A DNA stretch of 64,000 nucleotides from Apoderus coryli (taxonomy: Eukaryota > Arthropoda > Insecta > Coleoptera > Attelabidae). Position numbers and translations under genes: made by a program. Below are positions 36,901 to 47,160 of this stretch, in pieces. Below the pieces are notes generated by a model. That model saw only the letters and a list, made by a program, of their open reading frames with translations, was not told the origin of the DNA and ran no database searches. Each line of letters opens with the position of its first letter. The first letter of the stretch is position 1. Where the stretch lies: contig OU452202.1 in the NCBI GenBank assembly GCA_911728435.2, positions 1 to 64,000 of the forward strand, in the 5' to 3' direction.

Positions 36901-38639
36901 AAGTGGCTGCCAAAGAGCTGTTTTCTTACTTAGAATTTAAAAGTAAATTTTATTAGTTAAAAGAAGTTAGATTAAGCGTAAATAAGCAATTTCGAACGAA
37001 TTAGAGTGTTTTGATAGTAAAATTTTGTTATTTAGAATTAAACGTACAAATGGCTGCCAAAAAGCTGTTTTCTCACTTTGAATTTAAAAGTAAATTTTAT
37101 TAGTGAAAAGAAGTTAGCTTAAGCGTAAATAAGCAATTTAGAACGAATTAGAGCGTTTTGTTAGTCAAATTTTGTTATTTAGAATTAAACGTTCAAATGG
37201 CTGCCAAAAAGCTGTTTTCTTACTTAGAATTTAAAATAAATTTTATTAGTAAAAAGAAATTAGTTTAAGCATAAAAAAGCAGTTTAGAACGATTTAGCTC
37301 GTTTTGGTACTAAAATTTTGTTATTTAGAATTAAACGTTAAAGTGGCTGCCAAAGAGCTGTTTTCTCACTTAGAATTTAAAAGTAAATTTTATTAGTTAA
37401 AAGAAGTTAGATTAAGCGTAAATAAGCAATTTCGAACGAATTAGAGTGTTTTGATAGTAAAATTTTGTTATTTAGAATTTAACGTACAAATGGCTGCCAA
37501 AAAGCTGCTTTCTCACTTAGAATTTAAAAGTAAATTTTATTAGTGAAAAGAAGTTAGCTTAAGCGTAAATAAGCAATTTAGAACGAATTAGAGCGTTTTG
37601 TTAGTCAAATTTTGTTATTTAGAATTAAACGTTCAAATGGCTGCCAAAAAGCTGTTTTCTCACTTAGAATTTAAAAGTAAATTTTATTAGTTAAAAGAAG
37701 TTAGATTAAGCGTAAATAAGCAATTTCGAACGAATTAGAGTGTTTTGATAGTAAAATTTTGTTATTTAGAATTAAACGTACAAATGGCTGCCAAAAAGCT
37801 GTTTTCTCACTTAGAATTTAAAAGTAAATTTTATTAGTGAAAAGAAGTTAGCTTAAGCGTAAATAAGCAATTTAGAACGAATTAGAGCGTTTTGTTAGTC
37901 AAATTTTGTTATTTAGAATTAAACGTTCAAATGGCTGCCAAAAAGCTGTTTTCTCACTTAGAATTTAAAAATAAATTTTATTAGTGAAAAGAAGTTAGAT
38001 TAAGCGTAAATAAGCAATTTAGAACGAACTAGAGCGTTTTGTTAGTCAAATTTTGTTATTTAGAATTAAACGTTCAAATGGCTGCCAAAAAGCTGTTTTC
38101 TCACTTAGAATTTAAAAGTAAATTTTATTAGTGAAAAGAAGTTAGATTAAGCGTAAATAAGCAATTTCGAACGAATTAGAGCGTTTTGATAGTAAAATTT
38201 TGTTATTTAGAATTAAAGAGCGTTTTGTTAGTCAAATTTTGTTATTTAGAATTAAACGTTCAAATGGCTGCCAAAAAGCTGTTTTCTCACTTAGAATTTA
38301 AAAGTAAATTTTATTAGTGAAAAGAAGTTAGCTTAAGCGTAAATAAGCAATTTAGATCGAATTAGAGCGTTTTGTTAGTCAAATTTTGTTATTTAGAATT
38401 AAACGTTCAAATGGCTGCCAAAAAGCTGTTTTCCCACTTAGAATTTAAAAGTAAATTTTATTAGTCAAAAGAAATTAGATTAAGCATAAAAAAGCAATTT
38501 AGAACGATTTAGCGCGTTTTGTTACTAAAATTTTGTTATTTAGAATTAAACGTTAAAGAGGCTGCCAAAAAGCTGTTTCTCACTTAGAATTTAAAATTAA
38601 ATTTTATTAGTGAAAAGGAGTTCGTTTAAGCGTAAATAA

Positions 38640-40200
38640 GCAATATATAACGAATTAGAGCGTTTTGTTAGTCAAATTTTGTTATTTAGAATTAAACGTT
38701 CAAATGGCTGCCAAAAAGCTGTTTTCTCACTTAGAATTTAAAAGTAAATTTTATTAGTAAAAAGAAGTTAGATTAAGCGTAAATAAGCAATTTAGAACGA
38801 ATTAGAGCGTTTTGTTAGTCAAATTTTGTTATTTAGAATTAAACGTTCAAATGGCTGCCAAAAACTGTTTTCTCACTTAGAATTTAAAAGTAAATTTTAT
38901 TAGTAAAAAGAAGTTAGATTAAGCGTAAATAAGCAATTTAGAACGAATTAGAGCGTTTTGTTAGTCAAATTTTGTTATTTAGAATTAAACGTTCAAATGG
39001 CTGCCAAAAAGCTGTTTTCTCACTTAGAATTTAAAAGTAAATTTTATTAGTGAAAAGAAGTTAGCTTAAGCGTAAATAAGCAATTTAGAACGAATTAGAG
39101 CGTTTTGTTAGTCAAATTTTGTTATTTAGAATTAAACGTTCAAATGGCTGCCAAAAAGCTGTTTTCTCACTTAGAATTTAAAAGTAAATTTTATTAGTGA
39201 AAAGAAGTTAGATTACGCGTAAATAAGCAATTTAGAACGAATTAGAGCGTTTTGATAGTAAAATTTTGTTATTTAGAATTAAACGTTCAAATGGCTGCCA
39301 AAAGCTGTTTTCTCACTTAGAATTTAAAAGTAAATTTTATTAGTCAAAAGAAATTAGATTAAGCATAAAAAGCAATTTAGAACGATTTAGCGCGTTTTGT
39401 TACTAAAATTTTGTTATTTAGAATTAAACGTTAAAGAGGCTGCCAAAAAGCTGTTTCTCACTTAGAATTTAAAATTAAATTTTATTAGTGAAAAGGAGTT
39501 CGTTTAAGCGTAAATAAGCAATATATAACGAATTAGAGCGTTTTGTTAGTCAAATTTTGTTATTTAGAATTAAACGTTCAAATGGCTGCCAAAAAGCTGT
39601 TTTCTCACTTAGAATTTAAAAGTAAATTTTATTAGTAAAAAGAAGTTAGATTAAGCGTAAATAAGCAATTTAGAACGAATTAGAGCGTTTTGTTAGTCAA
39701 ATTTTGTTATTTAGAATTAAACGTTCAAATGGCTGCCAAAAACTGTTTTCTCACTTAGAATTTAAAAGTAAATTTTATTAGTAAAAAGAAGTTAGATTAA
39801 GCGTAAATAAGCAATTTAGAACGAATTAGAGCGTTTTGTTAGTCAAATTTTGTTATTTAGAATTAAACGTTCAAATGGCTGCCAAAAAGCTGTTTTCTCA
39901 CTTAGAATTTAAAAGTAAATTTTATTAGTGAAAAGAAGTTAGCTTAAGCGTAAATAAGCAATTTAGAACGAATTAGAGCGTTTTGTTAGTCAAATTTTGT
40001 TATTTAGAATTAAACGTTCAAATGGCTGCCAAAAAGCTGTTTTCTCACTTAGAATTTAAAAGTAAATTTTATTAGTGAAAAGAAGTTAGATTACGCGTAA
40101 ATAAGCAATTTAGAACGAATTAGAGCGTTTTGATAGTAAAATTTTGTTATTTAGAATTAAACGTTCAAATGGCTGCCAAAAGCTGTTTTCTCACTTAGAA
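38640..40200 (+). repeat. Higher-order repeat, ~878-bp unit (6 monomers)
   Basis: 'gcaatatataacg' occurs at 38641 and 39519, followed by the same order of variants including 'gccaaaaactg'. The third occurrence, at 42011, is the last satellite sequence before the PLE junction. Confidence 0.65.
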
Positions 40201-42069
40201 TTTAAAAGTAAATTTTATTAGTAAAAAGAAGTTAGATTAAGCGTAAATAAGCAATTTAGAACGAATTAGAGCGTTTTGTTAGTCAAATTTTGTTATTTAG
40301 AATTAAACGTTCAAATGGCTGCCAAAAACTGTTTTCTCACTTAGAATTTAAAAGTAAATTTTATTAGTAAAAAGAAGTTAGATTAAGCGTAAATAAGCAA
40401 TTCAGAACGAATTAGAGCGTTTTGTTAGTCAAATTTTGTTATTTAGAATTAAACGTTCAAATGGCTGCCAAAAAGCTGTTTTCTCACTTAGAATTTAAAA
40501 ATAAATTTTATTAGTGAAAAGAAGTTAGCCTAAGCGTAAATAAGCAATTTAGAACGAATTAGAGCGTTTTGTTACTCAAATTTTGTTATTTAGAATTAAA
40601 CGTTAAAATGGCTGCCAAAAAGCTGTTTTCTCACTTAGAATTTAAAAGTAAATTTTATTAGTGTAAAGAAGTTAGATTAAGCGTAAATAAGCAATTTAGA
40701 ACGAATTAGAGCGTTTTGTTAGTCAAATTTTGTTATTTAGAATTAAACGTTCAAATGGCTGCCAAAAAGCTGTTTTCTCACTTGGAATTTAAAAGTAAAT
40801 TTTATTAGTCAAAAGAAATTATATTAAGCATAAAAAAGCAATTTAGAACGATTTAGCGCGTTTTGTTATTAAAATTTTGATATTTAGAATTAAACGTTAA
40901 AGAGGCTGCCAAAAAGCTGATTCTCACTTAGAATTTAAAAGTAAATTTTATTAGTGAAAAGGAGTTCGTTTAAGCGTAAATAAGCAATTTAGAACGAATT
41001 AGAGCGTTTTGTTAGTCAAATTTTGTTTTTTAGAATTAAACGTTCAAATGGCTGCCAAAAAGCTGTTTTCTCACTTAGAATTTAAAAATAAATTTTATTA
41101 GTGAAAAGAAGTTAGATTAAGCGTAAATAAGCAATTTAGAACGAACTAGAGCGTTTTGTTAGTCAAATTTTGTTATTTAGAATTAAACGTTCAAATGGCT
41201 GCCAAAAAGCTGTTTTCTCACTTAGAATTTAAAAGTAAATTTTATTAGTGAAAAGAAGTTAGATTAAGCGTAAATAAGCAATTTAGAACGAATTAGAGCG
41301 TTTTGATAGTAAAATTTTGTTATTTAGAATTAAACGTTCAAATGGCTGCCAAAAGCTGTTTTCTCACTTAGAATTTAAAAGTAAATTTTATTAGTAAAAA
41401 GAAGTTAGATTAAGCGTAAATAAGCAATTTAGAACGAATTAGAGCGTTTTGTTAGTCAAATTTTGTTATTTAGAATTAAACGTTCAAATGGCTGCCAAAA
41501 ACTGTTTTCTCACTTAGAATTTAAAAGTAAATTTTATTAGTAAAAAGAAGTTAGATTAAGCGTAAATAAGCAATTTAGAACGAATTAGAGCGTTTTGTTA
41601 GTCAAATTTTGTTATTTAGAATTAAACGTTCAAATGGCTGCCAAAAAGCTGTTTTCTCACTTAGAATTTAAAAGTAAATTTTATTAGTGAAAAGAAGTTA
41701 GCTTAAGCGTAAATAAGCAATTTAGAACGAATTAGAGCGTTTTGTTAGTCAAATTTTGTTATTTAGAATTAAACGTTCAAATGGCTGCCAAAAAGCTGTT
41801 TTCTCACTTAGAATTTAAAAGTAAATTTTATTAGTCAAAAGAAATTAGATTAAGCATAAAAAAGCAATTTAGAACGATTTAGCGCGTTTTGTTACTAAAA
41901 TTTTGTTATTTAGAATTAAACGTTAAAGAGGCTGCCAAAAAGCTGTTTCTCACTTAGAATTTAAAATTAAATTTTATTAGTGAAAAGGAGTTCGTTTAAG
42001 CGTAAATAAGCAATATATAACGATAAACTGACAATCGTTTTACCACTTCACCAAAACACTTCTTTTAAA

Positions 42070-42112
42070 TCTCGACGCGCGTTTCGCTAACAATGTTAGC
42101 ATCCTCAGGAGA
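42070..42112 (-). ncRNA. Small hammerhead ribozyme motif, second PLE
   Basis: Read on the minus strand from 42112: stem I UCUC (42112-42109) with GAGA (42073-42070), CUGAGGA (42108-42102), an extra U, stem II GCUAAC/GUUAGC closed by AUU, GAAAC, then the perfect palindrome ACGCGCGU and the cleavage triplet GUC (42076-42074). The order and the single extra U match the motif in the unrelated PLE copies at 18684 and 24069. Stem II has six perfect pairs. Ribozyme activity is inferred from the fold. Confidence 0.85.
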
Positions 42113-42179
42113 GAATTAAAACTAAACTACTACTAAATATATTACAGCTTATATACTATTCAAATACCACAGATACGCG

Positions 42180-42210
42180 CTCTGATTGGTCGCCGCGCAA
42201 CCAATGAGAG
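42180..42210. promoter_or_regulatory. Inverted CCAAT-type boxes in the PLE 3' region
   Basis: 'ctctgattggtcg' and 'aaccaatgagag' form an imperfect inverted repeat with ATTGG and CCAAT as arms and a GC-rich centre (cgccgcgc). It is the most GC-rich spot nearby, between the ribozyme and the stop codon. It may be a promoter element of the LTR-like repeat, or only a palindrome; no function is shown. Confidence 0.4.
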
Positions 42211-42237
42211 GGCGGTACATACGTCAACATATATTAA

Positions 42238-43505
42238 TTAGTTACTTACTAAAGAATACAAAATACTATTAGGGATTGGACCCTTATCTTTGTTTAGTGC
42301 TTTTGAATTATTCTTAATAATTTCCAAACTTTCATAAGCGTCCAAAAATTTCCAATTGCTAACAGATTTCAACAATCTTAAGTTACTAGAATCTACTCTA
42401 TGATTATTTTCAAACATATGTTCTGCTACACTAGACTTATCTAACCTACCATATCTTAAATGAGCAATATGCTCCTTAAATCTAACATTAAGTTTTCTTT
42501 TGGTTTGTCCTATATAAACTTTGTCACAATCCTTACAACTGATTTCATAAATGCCAGATTTTTCCGTCATCTCTACTTTATCTTTTGGATTGCCCAACAG
42601 ATTGCCTAGACGTGTACTAGATTGAAAAACAGTTTTAAAGCCAATGTCACTAAAAATCTTATTTAAACCGCGTGTAAATTTTGGAAGATAAGGGATCGAA
42701 ATAAATTTAGAACTATCTTGACTTTCTCGGAAAGTTGTGGCATTATGAAGTGCATTTTTAAACTTATATTTTCTAATTAATTTATCAACTAAATTGTCTT
42801 CATAACCATTAACTCTAGCCACCATTTTAATTGTGTTTTTCTCTGTATCGAAACGGTTTTTATTAAGGGGAAATTTCATTAATCTATGTACAAGAAAATT
42901 TAGGCTGGCCATTTTGTGTTGGAAACAATGATTAGAGTCATTGGTTATATACCTGAATGTATTAGTACTTTTTCTATATATGTCACATTCCAATTTATTT
43001 TCATTGTTTTTGATTACAAGTGTGTCCAGGAATGGAAGTCTACGATCTTTTTCTAATTCATAAGTGAATTTGATAGATGAAAAGCAATTATTAAGTTGGG
43101 AAACAAAGTTATCAATTGTATCAACACTTGTATCAAAAACAGCAAACACATCGTCCACATATCTGATCCAAACTCTGGGAAAATATGAAAAATTGGTTTT
43201 CGCGGAGGCTTCAAAATAATTCATAAATAATTCAGCTAAAAAGGGGGATAAATTTGATTTCGAACTGCTTGTCTAACAAAACCTTTTGTTGCTTCCGGCA
43301 ACTGCTGAATATTCGATTCTACACTGACAATTACTTCATCTAAACCGCGGTTAGGATTTGGAACAAAACCTAGACCTTTGTTTAAAATTTCTAATTCATT
43401 CTTATTAAAAGTTTTGGAAGACTGATTTTCAACAATGGAAATTGTCTCGGCGGGAACTGTCTTTGTGTTACTATTAGTAAGCTTCTTAAGTTTCTTGTTT
43501 AATTA
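42238..43505 (-). pseudogene. PLE reverse transcriptase / GIY-YIG endonuclease, deleted and frameshifted
   Basis: The C-terminal part, 42238-43224, is an open frame of 328 residues: 'YVDD' 22-25, 'FLDT' 65-68, then the GIY-YIG module with 'GIY' 224-226, 'CKDC' 230-233, 'VYIGQTKR' 236-243, R248 and glutamates at 298/301. Upstream the same frame continues as 'NLSPFLAELFMNYF', the usual block just before YVDD. From about 43260 to 43505 a different frame encodes a PLE N-terminal block ('NKNELEILNKGLGFVPNPN' ... 'ATKGFVRQAVRNQ'). The middle of the protein, with the first palm aspartate, is gone, and the two parts are joined out of frame. It cannot make an active reverse transcriptase. The GIY-YIG domain alone looks intact. 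Confidence 0.88.
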
Positions 43506-43508
43506 AAG

Positions 43509-43599
43509 CTTATCTACGGGGTAACTCAAAAATGGATTTCTTTATTTTGTTAAGGACAAAAAAGTAATATTTTGAATAATTGTTTCATTTATTGAGACA
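43509..43599 (-). repeat. ~134-bp repeat unit, left fragment split by the non-LTR insertion
   Basis: 'tatctacggggtaactc' followed by 'tttctttattttgttaagg' matches the units at 45286, 45637 and 45771. The unit is cut at the non-LTR tail and resumes at 45241, so the non-LTR element landed inside it. The same family lies in reverse orientation at 56700-58195. Confidence 0.7.
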
Positions 43600-43621
43600 T
43601 AATAATAATAATAATAATAAA
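43600..43621 (-). repeat. (TTA)n 3' tail of the non-LTR element
   Basis: About seven 'aat/ata' units on the plus strand. Some non-LTR clades end in such short tandem repeats instead of poly-A. Confidence 0.75.
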
Positions 43622-43905
43622 CGGACTTTATTTTAAACTCGGCGAAGATCAGCAAAGGCTGTTTGCTTAACCGAGCATATATACACGAATTAAATACAAT
43701 AGGTACTTACACTACACTATCTAAATAAACAAATTTGAGCTCTCACAAAAAAAAAATATATTAAAAGAAAAGCAAAAAGAAAACGAAATATCATGACAAC
43801 AATATATCATTGGCAATAATTTTCAATAATTTTCAACAACAACAATAATCAAACAAACATTCATGTATCACATAAATGCAAAAACAAGTAGGGTGAGACA
43901 GAGCA

Positions 43906-45240
43906 TCAGCCATTGTTCAAAAGGTACTCTTTATAATTATTTTTGAAGCTATAGGTTGACAGCAATTTCATTTCTGCAGGTATTTTATTATACAAATGAG
44001 AAGCAACATAGGAGAACGAACGTTCAAATAAAGCAGATCTATGTTTTGGTATGCTGAGGAGATGGCGGTATCGTGTATCTCTATCATGCACAATATGTCT
44101 GTGACATAGTTTCTCTCTCAGGTATGACGGAGCCCCAGATTTCATAATTTTATGAATCAAACATGCCATATGTAACTCTCTACGTTTTTTCATAGTCAAC
44201 CATTTTAACTCCGTAAGTCGTTCGCTAATGTGATCTCTCAGGCTCAGTCCAAAAATAAAACGTACACAAGAGTTCTGAATTTTCTGAATTATATATTGAT
44301 ATTGTACATCCAAACAGGGACCGTAAACCACATCGCAATAATTACAATGGCTCAAGACCAGGCTTTCGCATAATTTTTGTTTCATATGTCTACTTAAAAC
44401 ATACCTACTTCTATATAAATTTCGCAAAGACATATAGGCTCTCTGAACAGTCTTACTAACTTGCGTTTTAAACCGCAGGCTATTATCAAATATTACTCCC
44501 AAGTTCCTGACCTCTGTTTTAGTAGATATCATACTCTGATCTATTTTAATATTCAAGTTGTTTTCATGACCAAAATATATAACATTCGACTTTAAAGGAT
44601 TTAGTTTTAAACCATTACTAATGCAATATGTTTGAATTCGATTAAGAGTATCATTTATTTTGTTTTCTACATTATGAGAGTTATTTTTATTAAAAGAAAC
44701 ATAAACCTGGGTGTCATCCGCATATTGATGTATACAACATGAATTAAGACAATCTAAAATATCTGTGGTAAAAATAACAAAAAACAAAGGACCCAAAATA
44801 GATCCCTGTGGCACGCCCCTGGTCAGATGAAGAGACTCAGATTTTTCCCTATCTATCATAACTTCTTGGGTACGATCGGACAGATAACTACGCGCGAAAT
44901 TTATTGTTGCTTCGTCAAACCCATAATAGTGTAATTTTGCACAAAATAAATTATGATCGATTGTGTCGAAAGCCTTGCTCAAATCCAGAAGTACTAGCGC
45001 AGACGTGTCTCTGCTATCCATAGCTTTTATTATGTCATCCAGTACCCTTAGTAAGGCAGTAACAGTACTTAGGCCCTTACGAAATCCTGACTGAAAATTG
45101 GAAAAAAGATTATTATCATTCAAATATCGAACCACTTGTTTGTAAATAATTTTCTCGAATATTTTTGAGAAGACTGGTAATAAACTAATCGGTCGCAAAT
45201 CTGATATTTCCTGTACAATAGTTGTCTTGGGTCTTGCTAA
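43906..45240 (-). CDS. Non-LTR retrotransposon reverse transcriptase, 5'-truncated
   Basis: C-terminal half of an ORF2-type protein that would copy element RNA at a nicked target. Counting from the Leu (TTG) codon ending at 45198: 'RPISLLP' 2-8, 'QSGFRKG' 36-42, palm motif 'LDLSKAFD' 71-78 with D72, 'GVPQGSILGP' 128-137, catalytic 'YADD' 159-162, 'LGVIFD' 233-238, then a thumb and C-terminal region to residue 430. Fourteen more codons are open upstream ('LARPKTTIVQEISD'), ending at the junction. The TTG is no true start, and the endonuclease domain and ORF1 are missing. No internal stop is seen, so the copy is fairly young. Motif style resembles the CR1/L2/Crack group of insects; a Jockey-group placement is the alternative. 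Confidence 0.9.
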   Translation of the reverse strand, partial: LARPKTTIVQEISDLRPISLLPVFSKIFEKIIYKQVVRYLNDNNLFSNFQSGFRKGLSTVTALLRVLDDIIKAMDSRDTSALVLLDLSKAFDTIDHNLFCAKLHYYGFDEATINFARSYLSDRTQEVMIDREKSESLHLTRGVPQGSILGPLFFVIFTTDILDCLNSCCIHQYADDTQVYVSFNKNNSHNVENKINDTLNRIQTYCISNGLKLNPLKSNVIYFGHENNLNIKIDQSMISTKTEVRNLGVIFDNSLRFKTQVSKTVQRAYMSLRNLYRSRYVLSRHMKQKLCESLVLSHCNYCDVVYGPCLDVQYQYIIQKIQNSCVRFIFGLSLRDHISERLTELKWLTMKKRRELHMACLIHKIMKSGAPSYLREKLCHRHIVHDRDTRYRHLLSIPKHRSALFERSFSYVASHLYNKIPAEMKLLSTYSFKNNYKEYLLNNG

Positions 45241-45850
45241 TCAATTCAAGATTTCTTTAAAAGTTAAACTATAACCTCCTAGAGGTTATCTACGGGGTAA
45301 CTCAAAAATGTATTTCTTTATTTTGTTAAGGACAAAATAGTAATATTTTGAATAATTTTTTGATTTCTTTGGATTTCAATTCAAGATTTCTTTGAAAGTT
45401 AAACTATAAGCTTCTAGAGGTTATCTACGGGTAACTCAAAAATGTTTCTATTTATTTTCAATATTTTTTTTCTTTGAAAATATTTTTTTTTTTAAATTTT
45501 GTTCTTTGATTTTTTTTTTTTAATTTTTTTTACATTTCTTTTTTTCATTTTTTTTTTTGAATTTTTTTTTTGAATTTTTCATTTCTTTAGATTTCAATTC
45601 AAGATTTCTTTGAAAGTTAACTAGAACCTCCTAGAGGTTATCTACGGGGTAACTCAAAAATGTATTTCTTTATTTTCTTAAGGACAAAAAAGCAATATTT
45701 TGAATAATATTTTGATTTCTTTAGATTTCAATTCAAGATTTCTTTGAAACTTAAACTATAAGCTCCTAGAGGTTATCTACGGGGTAACTCAAAAATGTAT
45801 TTCTTTATTTTGTTAAGGACAAAAAATTCTTCTTATTTTTTTTTTTTTTT
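45241..45850 (-). repeat. ~134-bp tandem repeats with T-rich interruption
   Basis: 'agaggttatctacggggtaa' recurs near 45281, 45415, 45632 and 45766, each followed by 'tttctttattttgttaagg' or a decayed form and 'tcaattcaagatttctttg'. A T-rich stretch (about 45463-45590) splits the second and third units. Read on the minus strand the motif is 'gagttaccccgtagat', as seen in plus orientation at 46607, 46738 and 56721. Confidence 0.75.
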
Positions 45851-46196
45851 TATAACCCTCAATGACTTTTTTCATAGATAAAACTACCACAAAACGACTG
45901 GGAAATCCCGCAGGAATTTCTTGTTAATATATACTAACGAGTGTCTTCGCGTCTTTGTCTAAAATCGAGAAAAAAAGGGCCAAGTTAAAGCCATTTTGGC
46001 ACCTGTTCCGCCTTCCGGCGGACCAGCAGCCCTGTCTATATAGATATTTTCCTTTTTGCACGCGGGAAAGGCGTCTTTAAAAAGGTGATTCCGTGCATTA
46101 AAATAATGTATTTTATTAATATACAAGAAATCCCTTTGGGATTTTCCAGTCGGTTTGTGGTAGTCTTATCTATGACAAAAGTCATTGAGGGTTATA
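45851..46196. repeat. Foldback: ~80-bp inverted arms around a GC-richer core
   Basis: Left arm 45851-45932 ('tataaccctcaatgac' ... 'tttcttgttaatata') is the imperfect inverse of right arm 46116-46196 ('tattaatatacaagaaatcc' ... 'gtcattgagggttata'). The core holds a hairpin at 46007-46022 (tccgcc/ggcgga). Right-arm sequence recurs singly in plus orientation at 51545, 53231, 56385 and 59170. The left arm plus core edge (to 45963) matches 59136-59245 inverted. It is probably two copies of one element end head to head, or a foldback transposon. Confidence 0.7.
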
Positions 46197-46233
46197 AAAA
46201 AAATAATTAAAAAAAAAATAAAAAAAAGTTTTC

Positions 46234-46298
46234 CCAGAGCTGGGATTCGAACCCCTAACCTTTAGCATGCGAAGCGAACGCCCTACCAATGACGCCAC
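46234..46298 (-). repeat. tRNA-Ala-like SINE head, copy 1
   Basis: On the minus strand: an A-box-like 'tggcgtcattggtaggg', an anticodon-arm region with loop UUCGCAU (anticodon position CGC, alanine), and a perfect B box 'ggttcgaatcc' (46243-46253). The anticodon stem has one mismatch, and the ends do not pair into an acceptor stem. It is a tRNA-derived pol III promoter, not a working tRNA gene. A/T-rich DNA follows on its 3' side. Confidence 0.65.
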
Positions 46299-46485
46299 AC
46301 AAACCTGATAACAATTATTTTAATTTAATTTTAATAATATAGGTTCCAACTACCTAACTGGTGATATTTTAAATCGGACACATACACCCTGTATAAAAAT
46401 TTTATGAGCCCATTCTACCTAAAAATACTGTGAAAGAAAAGACATATATAAAAACTTCAAACTAAAATTTTTTTGAAACATTTTT

Positions 46486-46760
46486 TAACCACCCTGTGCA
46501 ATAATTTCATAAACCATTCTAAAAAACTAAAAAAATCTGAAAATTTTTCTACCTATTACGTTCTACCGTACCTAAAAATATTGAAAATAAATAGAAACAT
46601 TTTTGAGTTACCCCGTAGATCACATGTTTAACCACCCTGTGCAATAATATCATAAAGCAATCTAAAAAACTAAAAAAACCTGAATATTTTTGTATCTATT
46701 ACGTTCTACCGTACTTAAAGATATTGAAAATAAATAGAGTTACCCCGTAGATCACCTCTA
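46486..46760 (+). repeat. ~143-bp direct repeat, two units
   Basis: 'accctgtgcaataat' at 46491 and 46634 begins two units that continue through 'ctattacgttctaccgta', 'gaaaataaatag' and 'gagttaccccgtagatcac'. The 143-bp step suggests local duplication. Confidence 0.65.
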
Positions 46761-47115
46761 GGAGCTTATAGTTACACGTTAAAGAAATCATGCATTCAAA
46801 TCTAAAAAACCAAAAGATTATTCAAATATATTACGTTTTTGTCCTTAAAAACAACAAATGCATGTTTGACTCACCCCGTATATAAATTTATAGTGTACGC
46901 TAAAAATGTTTCAAGATTTAAAAGTTTTTCGATTGCAATCTGAAAAAAAAGTTAAATGTGCACAATCAATAACACATTAAAAAATGAACTGGGATCACTG
47001 TGTATAACTACACCTAAAAAAACCTCTGTATATACTGAAATCCATCAAAAAAATCAAATTTTTTACTTTAGACAAAATTATAAAGAGCATCGAAAAGTGT
47101 CTTATTCCATAGAAG

Positions 47116-47160
47116 TTATGCAACCGTAAATACCATAATGATGTGTTGGAGGTTGCATAA
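47116..47160. repeat. Conserved hairpin 'ttatgcaacc', copy 1
   Basis: 'ttatgcaacc' and 'ggttgcataa' are 10-bp inverted arms around a ~25-base loop with 'taccataatgatgtgt'. The hairpin is conserved in two other copies (52496-52540, 58245-58289) although its surroundings have drifted. Confidence 0.7.

Larger units (their letters stand above)
24176..42023 (+). repeat. 147-bp satellite array, right block
   Basis: Begins with the right target duplication of PLE copy 2 (24176-24187) and continues with the same monomer and orientation as the left block. It stops abruptly inside a monomer at 'caatatataacga', where minus-strand PLE sequence begins. One shortened monomer joins 'gaattaaa' directly to 'gagcgttttg' near 38217. 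Higher-order units here include ~1468, ~2493 and ~878 bp. Confidence 0.97.
42024..43508 (-). mobile_element. Second Penelope-like retroelement, internally deleted
   Basis: A minus-strand element whose 3' end abuts the satellite at 42023/42024 and whose 5' remnant fades into a 'ttatctacggggtaactc' repeat near 43509. From 3' to 5' it holds a 214-bp 3' region with a hammerhead motif, a C-terminal RT plus GIY-YIG frame, and an out-of-frame N-terminal remnant. The protein differs clearly from the PLE at 16159, so this is another family. No target duplication is visible, since the two flanks are different repeats. Confidence 0.9.
43600..45240 (-). mobile_element. CR1/L2-like non-LTR retrotransposon, 5'-truncated
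   Basis: Minus-strand element with a (TTA)n-type tail at 43600-43621, a ~285-bp 3' untranslated region and the C-terminal half of a reverse transcriptase. The frame is cut at 45240, where the ~134-bp repeat resumes. The 5' truncation and short-repeat tail are typical of target-primed non-LTR insertions. No clear target duplication could be read. Confidence 0.9.

Noticed and set aside
1..42023. CRISPR-like array
   Set aside because: The whole monomer is repeated without unique spacers, and the surroundings are eukaryotic.
1..42023. CENP-B box in the satellite
   Set aside because: 'tttcgaacga' matches only the first half; the required CGGG part is missing.
46234..46298. Functional tRNA-Ala gene
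   Set aside because: No acceptor-stem pairing and a weak T stem; two diverged copies sit in the same repeat context.
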